The notes: a model not told the origin generated them from the sequence alone. 64,000 nt of DNA from Ruegeria sp. YS9 (GCF_024628725.1 NZ_CP102410.1:496001-560000), one strand, 5' to 3'; shown: positions 44,206 to 55,322, counted from the first letter of the stretch. Program-made: numbers and translations.

Positions 44206-45770
44206 GGTATTTCCTTGCAGGCTTCGGCGCGAATGTGCAGCGCGTCGCTAAGATACATCCGGGATCGCTTGCCGGGGCCGTCGGCAGTTTCCGGAAAGTC
44301 GGATCGCTCATGCGCGCCGCGGCTTTCTTCGCGCTGCAATGCCGCCGCGGCGATCAGCGTTGCTGTGGCACACATGTTTCTGAAGGACGGGCATGTGCCA
44401 TGCTGCTCTTCGAGCGTGGCAATCCTGTGCAATGCCCGGCATAACCCGGCGCGGTCCCGGACCACGCCAACATCGCGCGACATGGTCATGCGCAATACAC
44501 TGACTGCATCGGACGTATCAGAGATGTCAGCTTGATCAAATCGAAGGGCCACAGGTTCCGACCCGGATATGTCCGGCATCGAACGCGCAATGTCCTCGGC
44601 ACAGATGCGTGCAAACACCAACGCTTCGAGCAAACCGTTCGAGGCCAGCCGGTTGGCGCCGTGAAGGCCGGTCGAGGACGCCTCGCCGCACACCCACAAC
44701 CGATCCAGCGTCGCGCGGCCATCAGTGCCTGTGGCAATCCCGCCCATGTGGTAATGCGCTGCCGGAGCGACCGGGATCGCATCCCGGACCGGATCGATTC
44801 CGTTGCGCGCGCAATATGCGGCAACCGCCGGGAAAAGCGCGTTGATTTGCGCGCCCAAAGCCTTGCGGGTATCCAGCATCGGGCGGTTGCCGGCCTGCAC
44901 CTCGGCAAATATCGCGCGGGCCACAACGTCGCGCGGGGCAAGCTCGGCATCAGGATGAACGGCCTGCATGAACCGCTCGCCACGCTTGTTTATCAGAATT
45001 GCCCCTTCTCCGCGCAGGGCCTCGGTCGCCAGCGGGGCCGGGTCTTCACCTACGTCCATGGCGGTGGGGTGGAACTGCACGAATTCGGCGTCGGCGATCA
45101 GTGCCCCCGCCCGTGCGGCCATTCCGATGACCTGCCCGCGGATGCGGGCCGGATTGGTCGTCAGGGCATAAAGCCCGCCAGAACCGCCACCCGCCAACAA
45201 TACGGCAGGTGCACGAAGCGTCACAGGCGCGGATCCGCTTTCCGAGGCGTCCTGCAAAACAACGCCCACCACGCGCCCTTCCGTCACTTCCAACGCAATG
45301 GCAAGAACCCCTTCCAACACCTGCACCGAAGGGGTTTCGCGCACTCGTTCGATCAGGGCGGCCATGATTTCACTGCCGGCCTGATCGCCCTTTACCCGCA
45401 CGACACGAGCAAAACTGTGCGCGGCTTCTCGGGACAGGACATATCCGCCACCCTCGGTGCGATCAAACGGTGTGCCTAAAGTGGTCAGGTCCAGAATATA
45501 GTCCCGTGCCTCTCGCGTCACCAAATCCGCAACGTCAGGCTCGACGGTTCCAGCCCCGGCATTGACGGTGTCAACGGCGTGGCTTTCCGGGCTGTCGGCC
45601 AGGTCCATCGCCGCCGCCACGCCCCCCTGCGCCCATGCCGAACTTGCGCCTTCGCCCAGCGGGTCAGGCGAGATGATCACCACCGGTCGCGGCGCCAGTT
45701 TCAGCGCAGCATAAAGCGCGCCAATCCCGGCCCCGACAATAATGACGCGATCCGTGGTGATGTCGGTCAT
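44202..45770 (-). CDS. nadB: L-aspartate oxidase
   Basis: A 522-residue FAD enzyme: dinucleotide fold VIIVGAGIGALYAALKLA, GEGASSAWAQGGVAAA, VVLLAGGGSGGLYALTTNP-like region and the substrate segment HYHMGGI. It makes iminoaspartate for NadA. It starts 6 bp after nadA. Confidence 0.95.
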   Translation of the reverse strand: MTDITTDRVIIVGAGIGALYAALKLAPRPVVIISPDPLGEGASSAWAQGGVAAAMDLADSPESHAVDTVNAGAGTVEPDVADLVTREARDYILDLTTLGTPFDRTEGGGYVLSREAAHSFARVVRVKGDQAGSEIMAALIERVRETPSVQVLEGVLAIALEVTEGRVVGVVLQDASESGSAPVTLRAPAVLLAGGGSGGLYALTTNPARIRGQVIGMAARAGALIADAEFVQFHPTAMDVGEDPAPLATEALRGEGAILINKRGERFMQAVHPDAELAPRDVVARAIFAEVQAGNRPMLDTRKALGAQINALFPAVAAYCARNGIDPVRDAIPVAPAAHYHMGGIATGTDGRATLDRLWVCGEASSTGLHGANRLASNGLLEALVFARICAEDIARSMPDISGSEPVALRFDQADISDTSDAVSVLRMTMSRDVGVVRDRAGLCRALHRIATLEEQHGTCPSFRNMCATATLIAAAALQREESRGAHERSDFPETADGPGKRSRMYLSDALHIRAEACKEIP

Positions 45771-45776
45771 TGCCGA

Positions 45777-46838
45777 TCAGATGCCGAGCTTACGAGACAG
45801 ATCAATCATCGCCTGAACGGATTTGCGAGCCTTCTCTGCCACGTCTTCGGCGACCTCGACCTGGCCTTCCATCGTGTGCAGGGCATAGAGGATCTTCTCA
45901 AGCGTGATCTTTTTCATGTACGGGCACATGTTGCACGGCCCTACGAAATCGACCTCGGGCAGTTCATCGGCGATGTTCGACGCCATGGAACATTCGGTGA
46001 TCAGCATCGCCTTTTCAGGTTTCTCATCATGCACATATTTGATGATACCGCTGGTTGAACCAGAATAATCCGCCTCGGCCACCACATCCGGCGGGCATTC
46101 CGGGTGCGCAATCAGGCGTGTTCCGGGGTTCCATTCGCGGAAGTCGCGCAGGTCCTGTGCGGTGTATTGTTCATGCACGATGCAGGAACCGGGCCAGAAC
46201 ACCACGTTCTTGTGGCTTTCATTGGCCACGTTTTGAGCCAGATACTGATCCGGCGTCATGATGACCGTGTCGCTCTCCATCGCATTCACGATCTGCAAGG
46301 CGTTCGACGAGGTGCAGCAGATGTCCGAGGCCGCTTTGACCTCGGCTGTGGTGTTCACGTAAGACACAACCGGCGCGCCGGGGTATTTGGCCCGCATTTC
46401 GTCGATTCCTTCAGCAGTAATCGATTCTGCCAAAGAACAACCTGCATCCATGTCGGGCATCAGAACAGTTTTCCCGGGGCTCAGAATTTTCGATGTCTCG
46501 GCCATGAAATGAACCCCGGCCTGAACGATCACATCCTCTTCCACCTCGCTGGCCTTGATCGCCAGTTGCAGGCTGTCACCCACGAAATCGGACACACCAT
46601 GATAGATTTCCGGTGTCATGTAATTGTGCCCAAGGATCACGGCGTTACGCTCTTTCTTGAGCGCGTTGATCGCTCGCACATAAGGCGCATAGATCGCCCA
46701 ATCCGGCGGGCTGATCACACGATCCATACGGGCAAACGTGTCTTTCATCTCATTGGCCAATGTGGCCGATGGGGCAAGGTCATAGACGTCCGAAAGAACA
46801 GTGCGGACTTGTGCAATATCGAGCAACGGGCGAGCCAC
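45777..46838 (-). CDS. nadA: Quinolinate synthase
   Basis: A 353-residue 4Fe-4S enzyme. Cluster cysteines appear in AGCSLAES, SDICCTSSNA and GPCNMCPYMK. It condenses iminoaspartate with dihydroxyacetone phosphate. The start is a GTG (46838) with only a weak AAAG before it; the N-terminus fits rhodobacterial NadA proteins. The 130-bp upstream gap carries a large inverted repeat that may control it. Confidence 0.93.
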   Translation of the reverse strand: MARPLLDIAQVRTVLSDVYDLAPSATLANEMKDTFARMDRVISPPDWAIYAPYVRAINALKKERNAVILGHNYMTPEIYHGVSDFVGDSLQLAIKASEVEEDVIVQAGVHFMAETSKILSPGKTVLMPDMDAGCSLAESITAEGIDEMRAKYPGAPVVSYVNTTAEVKAASDICCTSSNALQIVNAMESDTVIMTPDQYLAQNVANESHKNVVFWPGSCIVHEQYTAQDLRDFREWNPGTRLIAHPECPPDVVAEADYSGSTSGIIKYVHDEKPEKAMLITECSMASNIADELPEVDFVGPCNMCPYMKKITLEKILYALHTMEGQVEVAEDVAEKARKSVQAMIDLSRKLGI

Positions 46839-46875
46839 CTTTGTCAGTTGTCGTTAGCCTGGCGGGCTGCTTAAC

Positions 46876-46938
46876 GGCTTAGCCCTAGCGGAAACATCCC
46901 CGGTTCGAAACCGGAAAATGAGACGTTAGCGCTAAGCC
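46876..46938. other. Nested inverted repeat upstream of nadA
   Basis: Outer arms 46876-46890 and 46924-46938 pair at 13 of 15 positions; the inner CCGGTT (46900) and AACCGG (46909) pair perfectly. The right arm contains the palindrome TTAGCGCTAA (46926-46935), echoed by TTAGCCCTAG on the left. It lies between the hutU stop and nadA. It could be a hut terminator, a nadA leader structure, or paired operators. No T-run. Confidence 0.5.
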
Positions 46939-46968
46939 ATGCAGACAAATTCAAAGATGAATGGCAAA

Positions 46969-48651
46969 TCAGCCCAAAATCCCCGGCAGACGCAGCCCGT
47001 GTTCACGTGCGCAGGCCTTGGCATCCTCGTAACCCGCATCTGCGTGGCGCCAGACGCCCGAAGCCGGATCATTCCACAGAACCCGTTCGAGACGTCTGGC
47101 CGCTGCATCTGTTCCGTCGGCACAAATCACGACACCCGCATGTTGGCTGAAACCCATGCCAACGCCGCCTCCGTGGTGCAGCGAGACCCATGTCGCGCCC
47201 GAGGCGGTATTGACCAGCGCGTTCAGCAGCGGCCAATCCGACACGGCATCCGAGCCGTCCTTCATGGCTTCGGTTTCGCGGTTCGGCGACGCGACCGAAC
47301 CGCTGTCGAGGTGGTCACGACCGATGACGACCGGTGCCTTCAATTCTCCATTCCTAACCATCTCGTTGAATGCCAGCCCGGCCTTGTGGCGGTCGCCCAG
47401 TCCGATCCAGCAGATCCGCGCGGGAAGGCCCTGAAACGCGATACGTTCCTGTGCCATGTCGAGCCAGTTGTGCAGATGCGTGTTGTCGGGGAAAAGTTCC
47501 TTCATCTTGGCGTCGGTTTTGTAGATATCCTCGGGATCACCCGACAGCGCGCACCAGCGGAACGGGCCGATGCCACGGCAGAACAACGGGCGGATATAGG
47601 CGGGCACGAAACCGGGGAAGGCAAAGGCGTTTTCCAAGCCTTCGTCCTGCGCCACCTGCCGGATGTTGTTGCCATAGTCTAAGGTCGGCACACCCGCGTT
47701 CCAGAAATCGACCATGGCGGCCACGTGTTGTTTCATCGACGCTCGGGCTGCCTTATCCACGGCCTTGGGGTCGCTTTCCCTCTTGTCTTTCCACTGCGCC
47801 ATGCTCCAGCCCAGCGGCAGGTAGCCGTTGACCGGATCATGGGCGCTGGTCTGATCGGTCACGATATCGGGGCGCATGCCGCCCGCCTGCATGCGGCGGT
47901 AGATCTCGGGGAAAATCTCGGCCGCATTGCCCAGCAAACCGACCGATTTCGCCTCGCCCGCCCGGGTCCAGCGGTCGATCATTTCGAGCGCTTCGTCCAG
48001 CGTCTCGGCTTTTTCGTCGAGGTACTTGGTGCGCAGGCGGAAATCGATGCTGTCAGGATTGCACTCGACAGCCAGGCAACACGCCCCTGCAAAGACCGCC
48101 GCCAGAGGTTGCGCGCCACCCATGCCGCCCAGACCGCCAGTCAGAATCCACTTGCCGGTCAGGTTCCCGTCATAGTGTTGACGTCCCGCCTCGGCAAAGG
48201 TTTCGTAAGTGCCCTGAACGATGCCTTGCGTCCCGATATAGATCCACGAACCGGCCGTCATCTGGCCGTACATCATCAGGCCCTTCTTATCGAGCTCGTT
48301 GAAGTGATCCCAGTTGGCCCAATGCGGCACGAGGTTCGAGTTCGCGATCAGCACCCGAGGTGCATCGGCATGCGTCCGCACGATGGCGACCGGCTTGCCG
48401 GATTGCACCACAAGCGTTTCATCTTCCTCCAGGTCCTTGAGGCTGGCAACGATGGTATCAAAATCTTTCCACGTCCGTGCGGCACGGCCGATGCCACCGT
48501 AGACAACCAGCTCATGCGGGTTCTCGGCCACATCCGGGTGCAGATTGTTCATCAGCATCCGCATCGGGGCTTCGGTCATCCAGCTTTTGGCGTTCAGTTC
48601 GGGCCCTGTCGGGGGATAGATGTCACGGGTGTTTTTACGAGGGTCGGTCAT
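46969..48651 (-). CDS. hutU: Urocanate hydratase
   Basis: A 560-residue urocanase: NAD-binding [33 protein letters not shown], and a C-terminal [17 protein letters not shown]. It converts urocanate to imidazolonepropionate, step 2 of histidine breakdown. Last gene of hutIHGU, overlapping hutG by 4 bp. Confidence 0.96.
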   Translation of the reverse strand: MTDPRKNTRDIYPPTGPELNAKSWMTEAPMRMLMNNLHPDVAENPHELVVYGGIGRAARTWKDFDTIVASLKDLEEDETLVVQSGKPVAIVRTHADAPRVLIANSNLVPHWANWDHFNELDKKGLMMYGQMTAGSWIYIGTQGIVQGTYETFAEAGRQHYDGNLTGKWILTGGLGGMGGAQPLAAVFAGACCLAVECNPDSIDFRLRTKYLDEKAETLDEALEMIDRWTRAGEAKSVGLLGNAAEIFPEIYRRMQAGGMRPDIVTDQTSAHDPVNGYLPLGWSMAQWKDKRESDPKAVDKAARASMKQHVAAMVDFWNAGVPTLDYGNNIRQVAQDEGLENAFAFPGFVPAYIRPLFCRGIGPFRWCALSGDPEDIYKTDAKMKELFPDNTHLHNWLDMAQERIAFQGLPARICWIGLGDRHKAGLAFNEMVRNGELKAPVVIGRDHLDSGSVASPNRETEAMKDGSDAVSDWPLLNALVNTASGATWVSLHHGGGVGMGFSQHAGVVICADGTDAAARRLERVLWNDPASGVWRHADAGYEDAKACAREHGLRLPGILG

Positions 48652-49442
48652 CGGGCAAGCTCCAATGCAGTGTCGTGGATGGCGTCAAGGATATCTTTGA
48701 GCCAACGGCGCAGGCGGTCGGCTTTGTCGGTATCAAAAGTCCAGGGCGGCGCTTCGGCGCTCAGGTAAGCCGACTGAGCCAGCTCCATCTGGATCGCGTG
48801 CACCCCTTCCGAGGGGCGCCCATAGTGGCGCGTTGTCCATCCGCCCTTGAACCGCCCATTCAGAACAGCCGTATAGGGCGAGGACGCCGCGAACTCATGC
48901 GTTATGGCTTCGATTTCCGGTGCACAGGTCGCCCCATTGTTCGTGCCGATGTTCAAATCGGGCAAAGTACCTTCGAACAGAAAAGGAATATGGCTGCGGA
49001 TCGAGTGGCAATCATACAGCACCGCAAACCCATGGGCCGCCTTCACGCGTTCCAGCTCGGCCTTCAGGGCGGCATGATACGGCGCATGGAAAGCTTCCCG
49101 TCGTTCGAGGATATCCTTTCCGGAAGGCGGGATGTCCCAGATGCCCTGGCCGTCGAAATCCGTCAGCGGCACAAGGGTTGTCGTGTTCTGACCGGGATAA
49201 AGCGACACGCCCGACGGGTCCCGGTTGGCGTCAATCACATATCGGTGGAAGGTCGCCCGAACCGTGGTCGCACCGGGCAGAAGTCCTTCATACAAGGTGT
49301 GAATATTCCAATCCGTATCCGTCAATGCCCTGCCCCGCGCATTCAACTTGGCCTCGATCGTGGCGGGCACATAAGTGCCGGTATGCGGCAGACCCAGCAC
49401 AATGGGGCTTTCACCACGTGTGATTTCGACCGGGCCGCTCAT
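48648..49442 (-). CDS. hutG: N-formylglutamate deformylase
   Basis: A 264-residue FGase-family amidohydrolase: [32 protein letters not shown] and a [10 protein letters not shown] end region. It releases formate and glutamate, the last step of the five-step hut route, consistent with HutF in the cluster. Overlaps hutH and hutU by 4 bp. Confidence 0.93.
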   Translation of the reverse strand: MSGPVEITRGESPIVLGLPHTGTYVPATIEAKLNARGRALTDTDWNIHTLYEGLLPGATTVRATFHRYVIDANRDPSGVSLYPGQNTTTLVPLTDFDGQGIWDIPPSGKDILERREAFHAPYHAALKAELERVKAAHGFAVLYDCHSIRSHIPFLFEGTLPDLNIGTNNGATCAPEIEAITHEFAASSPYTAVLNGRFKGGWTTRHYGRPSEGVHAIQMELAQSAYLSAEAPPWTFDTDKADRLRRWLKDILDAIHDTALELAR

Positions 49443-50977
49443 GCGCCAAGTTCCGGCATGGCGATGCCCGTGCCTTGGGCAATCTCGCCACTGGCAATCA
49501 GGGCCGAGGCTGCTTCGATCTCGGTCGCCATATAGCGATCATCTCCCAAGGCTGGCACCTCGGCACGCAGCCGTGCCATCACGGCCTGCAACGTTTCGCT
49601 CGTGTGTAGCGGCGCACGGAATTCGACACCTTGTGTGGCACAGAGCAGTTCGACCCCCAGAATACGTTCCAGATTGGCAACCATCTGCCCCAACCGCCGC
49701 GCGCCATGAGCCGCCATCGAAACGTGATCTTCCTGATTGGCCGATGTGGGCGTCGAGTCCGTCACGCACGGATTGGCCAGATGCTTGTTTTCGCTCATCA
49801 GTGCGGCGGTCGTCACCTCGGCGATCATGTAGCCCGAATTCAGGCCCGGATTGGGCGTCAGAAACGGCGGCAGATCAAAGCTGAGCGCAGGGTCGACGAT
49901 CAACGCAATGCGGCGTTGCGCAATTGCCCCGATCTCGGCCACGGCAAGCGCAATCATGTCTGCAGCAAACCCAACCGGTTCGGCATGAAAATTCCCGCCC
50001 GAAACGATCAGGCCGGTTTCCGATAGAACCAGAGGATTATCCGTCGCCGCGTTGGCCTCGATTTCCAGCGTTGTCGCGGCCTGCCTCAGCACATCCATCG
50101 CGGCGCCCACCACCTGAGGCTGACAGCGGATGCAATAAGGATCCTGAACGCGGGTATCGCCATCCCGATGGCTTTCACGAATGACCGACCCGGCCAGTAG
50201 CGCTCGCATGGTCACGCCGGCCTCGATCTGCCCGCGATGCCCGCGCAGCGTGTGGATTTCCGGTTGCAACGGGGCGGTCGATCCCATGATCGCATCCGTC
50301 GTCAGCGCCGAGGTAACCAGCGCGCTTTGCGCCGCCTGCCATGCGCCAAACAGGCCGGCCAGTGCAAAGGCCGTCGAAAACTGGGTGCCATTGATCAACG
50401 CTAGCCCTTCTTTGGGGCCCAATTCGATGGGTTGCAGACCCGCTTTGGACAGCGCAACGGCACCGGGCATCACATCGCCACCGAATTCGGCCTCACCAGC
50501 GCCCATCATGACGGCAGCCATGTGGGACAAGGGCGCAAGATCGCCCGAAGCCCCGACCGAACCCTGCGCCGGGATCACCGGGGTCACACCCTTGGACAAC
50601 ATCCCTTCCAGCAGGGTGATCACCTCTGGCCGAACCCCCGAGGCCCCGCGACCAAGGCTCAGCAACTTCAGAACCATCATCAACCTTGCGTGGTTGCGCG
50701 GGATCGCAGGGCCCACACCGCAGCAATGGCTGAGGATCAGGTTGCGCTGCAAGGTTGCTGTGTCCTCGGCCGCGATTTTGACGCTGGCCAGTTTCCCGAA
50801 CCCTGTGTTCACGCCATATACGGCGGCCTCTCCCGCCGCCGCATCGGCGATGCGCTTGTGCGCTTCTTCGACGGCCGGGCGGCAGGCGGGGTCCAGTTGA
50901 ACAGCGCGCTCTTCGCGAAAGACCTGTTCCAGCTGCGACAGGGTAACGGTGCCCGGGGTAAGGGTGAGCGTCGTCAA
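49439..50977 (-). CDS. hutH: Histidine ammonia-lyase
   Basis: A 512-residue lyase with the MIO-forming Ala-Ser-Gly in [16 protein letters not shown] and the active-site [10 protein letters not shown]. There is no ATG at the right place. A TTG at 50977 is preceded by GGAGGTG and overlaps the hutI stop, giving [12 protein letters not shown], so I take TTG as the start and reject the longer reading. It makes urocanate and ammonia. Confidence 0.94.
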   Translation of the reverse strand: MTTLTLTPGTVTLSQLEQVFREERAVQLDPACRPAVEEAHKRIADAAAGEAAVYGVNTGFGKLASVKIAAEDTATLQRNLILSHCCGVGPAIPRNHARLMMVLKLLSLGRGASGVRPEVITLLEGMLSKGVTPVIPAQGSVGASGDLAPLSHMAAVMMGAGEAEFGGDVMPGAVALSKAGLQPIELGPKEGLALINGTQFSTAFALAGLFGAWQAAQSALVTSALTTDAIMGSTAPLQPEIHTLRGHRGQIEAGVTMRALLAGSVIRESHRDGDTRVQDPYCIRCQPQVVGAAMDVLRQAATTLEIEANAATDNPLVLSETGLIVSGGNFHAEPVGFAADMIALAVAEIGAIAQRRIALIVDPALSFDLPPFLTPNPGLNSGYMIAEVTTAALMSENKHLANPCVTDSTPTSANQEDHVSMAAHGARRLGQMVANLERILGVELLCATQGVEFRAPLHTSETLQAVMARLRAEVPALGDDRYMATEIEAASALIASGEIAQGTGIAMPELGA

Positions 50978-52185
50978 AATACACCTCCGAATATGCGAGT
51001 ATGAAGAGGGTTGAAGCCGATGCGATAGGCCAGTTCCGCAGGGTGTTCGACATTCCAAACCGCCAGATCGGCGCGATGCCCGACTGAGATCTGACCGCAG
51101 TCAGCCAACCCGAGAGCGCGGGCTGCGTGGGTCGTTACGCCCTTAAGGGCCTCCTCTGGCGTCATGCGAAACAGGGTGCAGCCCATGTTCATCGCAAGCA
51201 GCAACGAGGTCATCGGCGCCGAACCGGGGTTGCAATCCGTAGCAAGCGCCATGGGCACACCGTGCTGGCGCAACAGGTCAATCGGTGGCGCCTGTGTTTC
51301 GCGCAGCGTGTAGAACGCACCCGGCAAAATGACGCCTACGGTTCCGGCCCGCGCCATGGCCTGAACACCTGCTTCGTCAAGGTATTCTATATGATCTGCC
51401 GAAAGCGCGCCGTATCCGGCAGCCAGTTTTGCGCCGCCCAAATTCGACAATTGCTCGGCGTGGATCTTGATCGGCAGGCCAAGATCTGTCGCGACTTCAA
51501 ACAGTGGGATCAACTCTTCGGGTTGAAAGGCGATGCCTTCGCAGAAGGCATCGACCGCATCGACCAATCCCTCGGCATGAGCGGCGCGAAGCGTGGGAAT
51601 GCAGACCTGATGAATATAGTCCGACGCCCTGCCCTTATAGTCCTGAGGCACCGCATGCGCCCCCAAAAAGCTGGTCAGAACGCGGACGGGACGATGATCC
51701 GGCAACGCCCGAGCCGCGCGCAACATGTTCAATTCGGTATCGTCATCCAACCCGTAACCGGACTTCACTTCGATGACCGATACTCCTTGGGCCAGCATCG
51801 CATCAACTCGCGGCAATGCTTGCGCGACCAGTTCCTCTACGCCGGCCGCGCGCGTGGCCTTTACGGTCGAGATGATTCCACCCCCGGCGCGGGCAACCTC
51901 TTCATAGCTCGCGCCGTTCAGGCGCATTTCGAATTCTGCGGCGCGATGGCCACCGTGAACCACATGAGTGTGGCAATCGATCAACGCAGGCGTAACCAGG
52001 CGTCCACCGAGTCGAGTCCTCGGCTGATCGGCGAATCTTGAAGGAAGGTCAGCGACAGCTCCGATCCATGCGATTTGCCCGTCCTGCAACGCGATCGCGG
52101 CATTCGGAACCAAACCGTATGGCGCGCCGCCTTCGGTCATCGTTGCAGCGTCAAGATCCGTCAAAACCCGCGTTTGCGTCTGCAT
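50974..52185 (-). CDS. hutI: Imidazolonepropionase
   Basis: A 403-residue amidohydrolase: metal site [10 protein letters not shown], later [12 protein letters not shown] and [10 protein letters not shown]. It opens imidazolonepropionate to formiminoglutamate (step 3). It is the first gene of hutIHGU, divergent from hutF across an 82-bp control region. Confidence 0.95.
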   Translation of the reverse strand: MQTQTRVLTDLDAATMTEGGAPYGLVPNAAIALQDGQIAWIGAVADLPSRFADQPRTRLGGRLVTPALIDCHTHVVHGGHRAAEFEMRLNGASYEEVARAGGGIISTVKATRAAGVEELVAQALPRVDAMLAQGVSVIEVKSGYGLDDDTELNMLRAARALPDHRPVRVLTSFLGAHAVPQDYKGRASDYIHQVCIPTLRAAHAEGLVDAVDAFCEGIAFQPEELIPLFEVATDLGLPIKIHAEQLSNLGGAKLAAGYGALSADHIEYLDEAGVQAMARAGTVGVILPGAFYTLRETQAPPIDLLRQHGVPMALATDCNPGSAPMTSLLLAMNMGCTLFRMTPEEALKGVTTHAARALGLADCGQISVGHRADLAVWNVEHPAELAYRIGFNPLHTRIFGGVF

Positions 52186-52239
52186 GTGACTCGCAACCTC
52201 CGTGCATTTCCTTCTTTTCTAGTACATTTCTATCATTTA

Positions 52240-52253
52240 TATGTCTATGCATA
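52240..52253. promoter_or_regulatory. Candidate HutC operator in the hutI/hutF control region
   Basis: TATGTCTATGCATA shares the pattern TATGTnTnTnCnTA with the site upstream of hutC (53678-53691) and has partial dyad symmetry. It lies 14 bp before hutF and 54 bp before hutI, a position from which one repressor could block both. Confidence 0.6.
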
Positions 52254-52267
52254 AAATGAGGTGAAAA

Positions 52268-53629
52268 ATGGCTGTCTTCGCTAATCGCGCATTGTTGAGC
52301 ACCGGTTGGACTTCGAACCTGCGGGTAGAAGTCAAGGAAGGTCTGATAGCGTCGCTGCAACAGGGCGCGACGGCGCAAGATGGCGATACATGCGTCGACA
52401 CTTTGCTGCCTGCGCTGGCCAATCTGCACAGCCACGCGTTCCAGCGCGCGATGGCTGGGATGACCGAATACCGCATGGCAGGACGCGACAGTTTCTGGAC
52501 ATGGCGGGAACTGATGTATCGTTTCACCGCGCACCTGACGCCCGATCAGGTGCAGGCGATCGCCGCACGGGTCTATATGGAGATGCAGGAAGCAGGTTAC
52601 GCCTCGGTTGGTGAATTCCATTATCTGCATCACCAGCCAGACGGCACACCCTATGCCAATCTTGCAGAGCTGTCTCAGCGGATCATGGCTGCTGCGGCCG
52701 AGACGGGAATAGGGCTGACGCATCTGCCCGTACTTTATTCCTATGCGGGGGTCGGCGAGCAGCCGTTGGAAGCGGGTCAACAACGATTTGGCAATGACGT
52801 GGACCGCTATCTGGCGTTGGTCGAGCAAGCACAAGCGGCACTGGGCGATCTGCCGGATGACTGTCAGATAGGCATTGCCCCGCATTCCTTGCGCGCGACG
52901 TCACCGCAAGATCTTGCCGGGGTTCTGGACGCAAAAAAGACGGGACCTGTCCACATTCACATAGCGGAACAACCGATGGAGGTTGCGCAGGTTCACGAGG
53001 GTCTGGGCGCCCGCCCGGTGGAATGGCTGCTGAACAATGCGCCGGTAAACCAACGCTGGTGCCTCATCCACGCCACACATATGACGGAAAAGGAAACCCG
53101 CGATATGGCGGCAACCGGCGCGGTCGCGGGGCTTTGCCCGATCACCGAGGCCAATTTGGGGGATGGCCCCTTCAATGGCGCCGTCTTTCTTGAAGCCGGT
53201 GGTCGTTTCGGAGTTGGGTCGGATTCAAACATTTTGATTTCGACGACAGAGGAACTGCGTACGCTGGAGTATTCCCAACGCCTGCGAGACCTGTCGCGGA
53301 ATGTTCTGGTCGAAGGGGACGGTTCGGTTGGACAGACACTGTATTGCAATGCGGCTTTGGGTGGCGCGCAAGCCCTGGGGCGCGCGGCGGGTCAGATCGC
53401 AGAAGGGATGCTGGCGGATCTTGTTGCCATTGACAGTCAGGACCCTGCGCTTTGCGCCCTGCGTCCTGAACAGTTGCTCGACGGGTTGGTCTTTGCCGCG
53501 AAGGATCACGTAGTGACAGATCTGTGGTCGGCTGGCCGCCATCAGGTACGCCGGGGCCGTCATATTGCACGGGATCGGATCGTATCTGACTATCGGCGGG
53601 CCATGGCTGATCTCATGCCGAGGCTTTGA
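52268..53629 (+). CDS. hutF: Formimidoylglutamate deiminase
   Basis: A 453-residue amidohydrolase: LANLHSHAFQRAMAGM metal site, and HIHIAEQPMEV, SDSNILISTTEELRTLEYSQ typical for HutF. It turns formiminoglutamate into formylglutamate and ammonia, feeding HutG. GAGGTG precedes the ATG. It opens the + strand half of the hut cluster, followed by hutC. Confidence 0.93.
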   Translation: MAVFANRALLSTGWTSNLRVEVKEGLIASLQQGATAQDGDTCVDTLLPALANLHSHAFQRAMAGMTEYRMAGRDSFWTWRELMYRFTAHLTPDQVQAIAARVYMEMQEAGYASVGEFHYLHHQPDGTPYANLAELSQRIMAAAAETGIGLTHLPVLYSYAGVGEQPLEAGQQRFGNDVDRYLALVEQAQAALGDLPDDCQIGIAPHSLRATSPQDLAGVLDAKKTGPVHIHIAEQPMEVAQVHEGLGARPVEWLLNNAPVNQRWCLIHATHMTEKETRDMAATGAVAGLCPITEANLGDGPFNGAVFLEAGGRFGVGSDSNILISTTEELRTLEYSQRLRDLSRNVLVEGDGSVGQTLYCNAALGGAQALGRAAGQIAEGMLADLVAIDSQDPALCALRPEQLLDGLVFAAKDHVVTDLWSAGRHQVRRGRHIARDRIVSDYRRAMADLMPRL

Positions 53630-53677
53630 GCTTGCTGCCGCCTTTACGGGCTGACAAAAATGGCCTCATAATACCAA

Positions 53678-53691
53678 TATGTTTGTACGTA
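53678..53691. promoter_or_regulatory. Candidate HutC operator upstream of hutC
   Basis: TATGTTTGTACGTA matches the hutI/hutF site at 9 of 14 positions, with the shared frame TATGTnTnTnCnTA. It sits in the 78-bp gap between hutF and hutC, suggesting autoregulation. Confidence 0.55.
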
Positions 53692-53707
53692 ATTGGATGA
53701 ACACCAC

Positions 53708-54409
53708 GTGACCGATCAAAAACATCTAGGTTTCCAGGACATTCGGGACGAAGTCGTGAACCGCATTCAAACCCGTGTCTGGCCGCAGGGCAGTCTGTTG
53801 CCCACCGAGATGGAATTGGCAGCCGAATTCGGCGTTGCACGGGCGACGGTCAATCGGGCGCTGCGGGAACTTGCCGAACAAGGCATTGTCACCCGCAAAC
53901 GCAAAGGTGGCACGCGTGTTGTGACCACGCCGGTAAAGCAGGCGAAGCTGCCAATCACTGTCGTTCGGCAGACCATCGAAGAAATGAATGCCGAATACCG
54001 CTATGCTTTGGTCAGCCGAACACTGATCGACTGCCCCGCGTGGTTGCAGGCAAAGCTGAGCATTCCCGAAGGCGCGCAGGTCGTCCATCTGCAATGCATG
54101 CACCACGCCGACAACCGTCCGTTCCAGTTCGAGGAACGCTGGATCAACGTCAGCACCGTGCCTCAGGTTCTCGACGAAGATTTCCTGACCACCGGGCCGA
54201 ATGAATGGCTGCTGTCCGAGGTGCCGTTTTCAAACGCTGAAATTGCCTTCTCGGCGGTCCCGGCAACAGGGCATTTGCAGGAGTTCCTAGCCGTACCGCC
54301 CGGCACTCCGTTGTTTCAGCTGGAACGCACGACCTGGTTTCGCAGCGATCCCGTTACATTCGTGCGCATGACTTTCCATCAGGGATACCAGATGCGCACC
54401 ACGTATTGA
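53708..54409 (+). CDS. hutC: GntR-family histidine utilisation repressor
   Basis: A 233-residue regulator: GntR winged helix (QGSLLPTEMELAAEFGVARATVNRALREL) followed by a UTRA effector domain (PFQFEERWINVSTVP, FLAVPPGTPLFQLERTTW). No ATG fits. GTG at 53708 with GGAT 9 bases upstream is my choice; a TTG at 53693 is possible but has no ribosome site and touches the operator. It should bind urocanate and control both hut transcripts. Confidence 0.88.
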   Translation: MTDQKHLGFQDIRDEVVNRIQTRVWPQGSLLPTEMELAAEFGVARATVNRALRELAEQGIVTRKRKGGTRVVTTPVKQAKLPITVVRQTIEEMNAEYRYALVSRTLIDCPAWLQAKLSIPEGAQVVHLQCMHHADNRPFQFEERWINVSTVPQVLDEDFLTTGPNEWLLSEVPFSNAEIAFSAVPATGHLQEFLAVPPGTPLFQLERTTWFRSDPVTFVRMTFHQGYQMRTTY

Positions 54410-54559
54410 GGCCAACGCGCTGAACAGGTTTTTATGGTGGTGAAAACCTTACTGTTTCGAACATAGCTTCCTTACTGCAGTCATAGCCCCTTTGACCCTT
54501 CCGAAAGATGATATTTCGATCCTAAAGCCAGTCTATCCGGTCCTGTCCCGGGGTTTTGC

Positions 54560-55191
54560 GCGGAGGCAGTGCGGGTAAGGTTAACCAGCGGCCTGCCGCG
54601 AAAGCAGGTTGCAACGGATTTTGGATTTGGCTTCTCGACGCTGAGCCGTTTGATCCAGCAGGATCGGCGCAATCCTGAGAAGCCGTCCGCCCAGTCTGAT
54701 CTCGAGCGCGAGGTCGCGGAACTGCGGAAAAAGAACCGCATGCTTAAGATGGAGAGGAGCTAAAAATTGCCACCAAGTTCTTTGCGGAGTAAAGCAAAAG
54801 AGGTTTGCTTTCATCGCCAAGACCTCCGACATCCTCCCTGTCGAGCGGCTGTGCCAGATCATGGATGTCAGTCCAAGAGGGTATCGCGCTTACCGCGATC
54901 GTCCGCTCAGCCAGAACCAGCAACTGCTATGATAACGCCGCCCGCCTCTGGAAAGAATGCTATACATGAGCCTGCCGGGCAATGGTCGAAACCTTCTTCA
55001 AGGCGATCAAAGCTGAGCTGTTGTGGCAGCAATCCTGAAAAACGTGTCGAGACACCGAGATCGCAATCTTCGAATGTTTCAACGGCTTCTACAATCGACG
55101 ATGCAGGCACTCGGCCCTCGGCTGGAAAAGCCCTTTGGCCTTCAATGCAAAGGCTGCAATAGCAAGCAATCGGAGCGGCACGAAAGCGTGA
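54560..55191 (+). mobile_element. Decayed IS3-family insertion sequence remnant
   Basis: Three fragments in order. 54569-54763: OrfA C-terminus (LTSGLPRKQVATDFGFG, DLEREVAELRKKNRMLKMER). It frameshifts into IATKFFAE followed by a TAA where the element normally reads on. 54801-54932: OrfB N-terminus (RFAFIAKTSDILPVERLCQI). 54982-55191: OrfB C-terminus (MVETFFKAIKAELLW, then an in-frame TGA, then NGFYNRRCRHSALGWKSPL). The DDE core between is deleted, so it cannot transpose. I could not identify terminal inverted repeats or a target duplication. Confidence 0.88.
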
Positions 55192-55322
55192 CGGGTCCAT
55201 CCCGATGATCCGGGCTTTCGTGAAACAGCTTTTTCGCATTCATTTGCGCCTTCCAAAGCCAAACAAGCTCTACATCAGAACGAGGGACGTTTCCGGGGCA
55301 GGTCAGTTTGCCCCCTTTCGCG

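Noticed and set aside
46900..46914. GGTTCGAAACC, which looks like a tRNA T-arm
   Set aside because: No acceptor, D or anticodon stems can be built around it. It is better explained as the inner stem of the nested inverted repeat.
49439..51058. HutH with the longer N-terminus reaching to 51058
   Set aside because: The extra residues overlap hutI by 85 bp and are not HutH-like, whereas TTG at 50977 has a strong ribosome site and gives the normal length.
54481..54741. An 86-codon - strand frame in the IS remnant
   Set aside because: It is the antisense of the recognisable OrfA transposase fragment.
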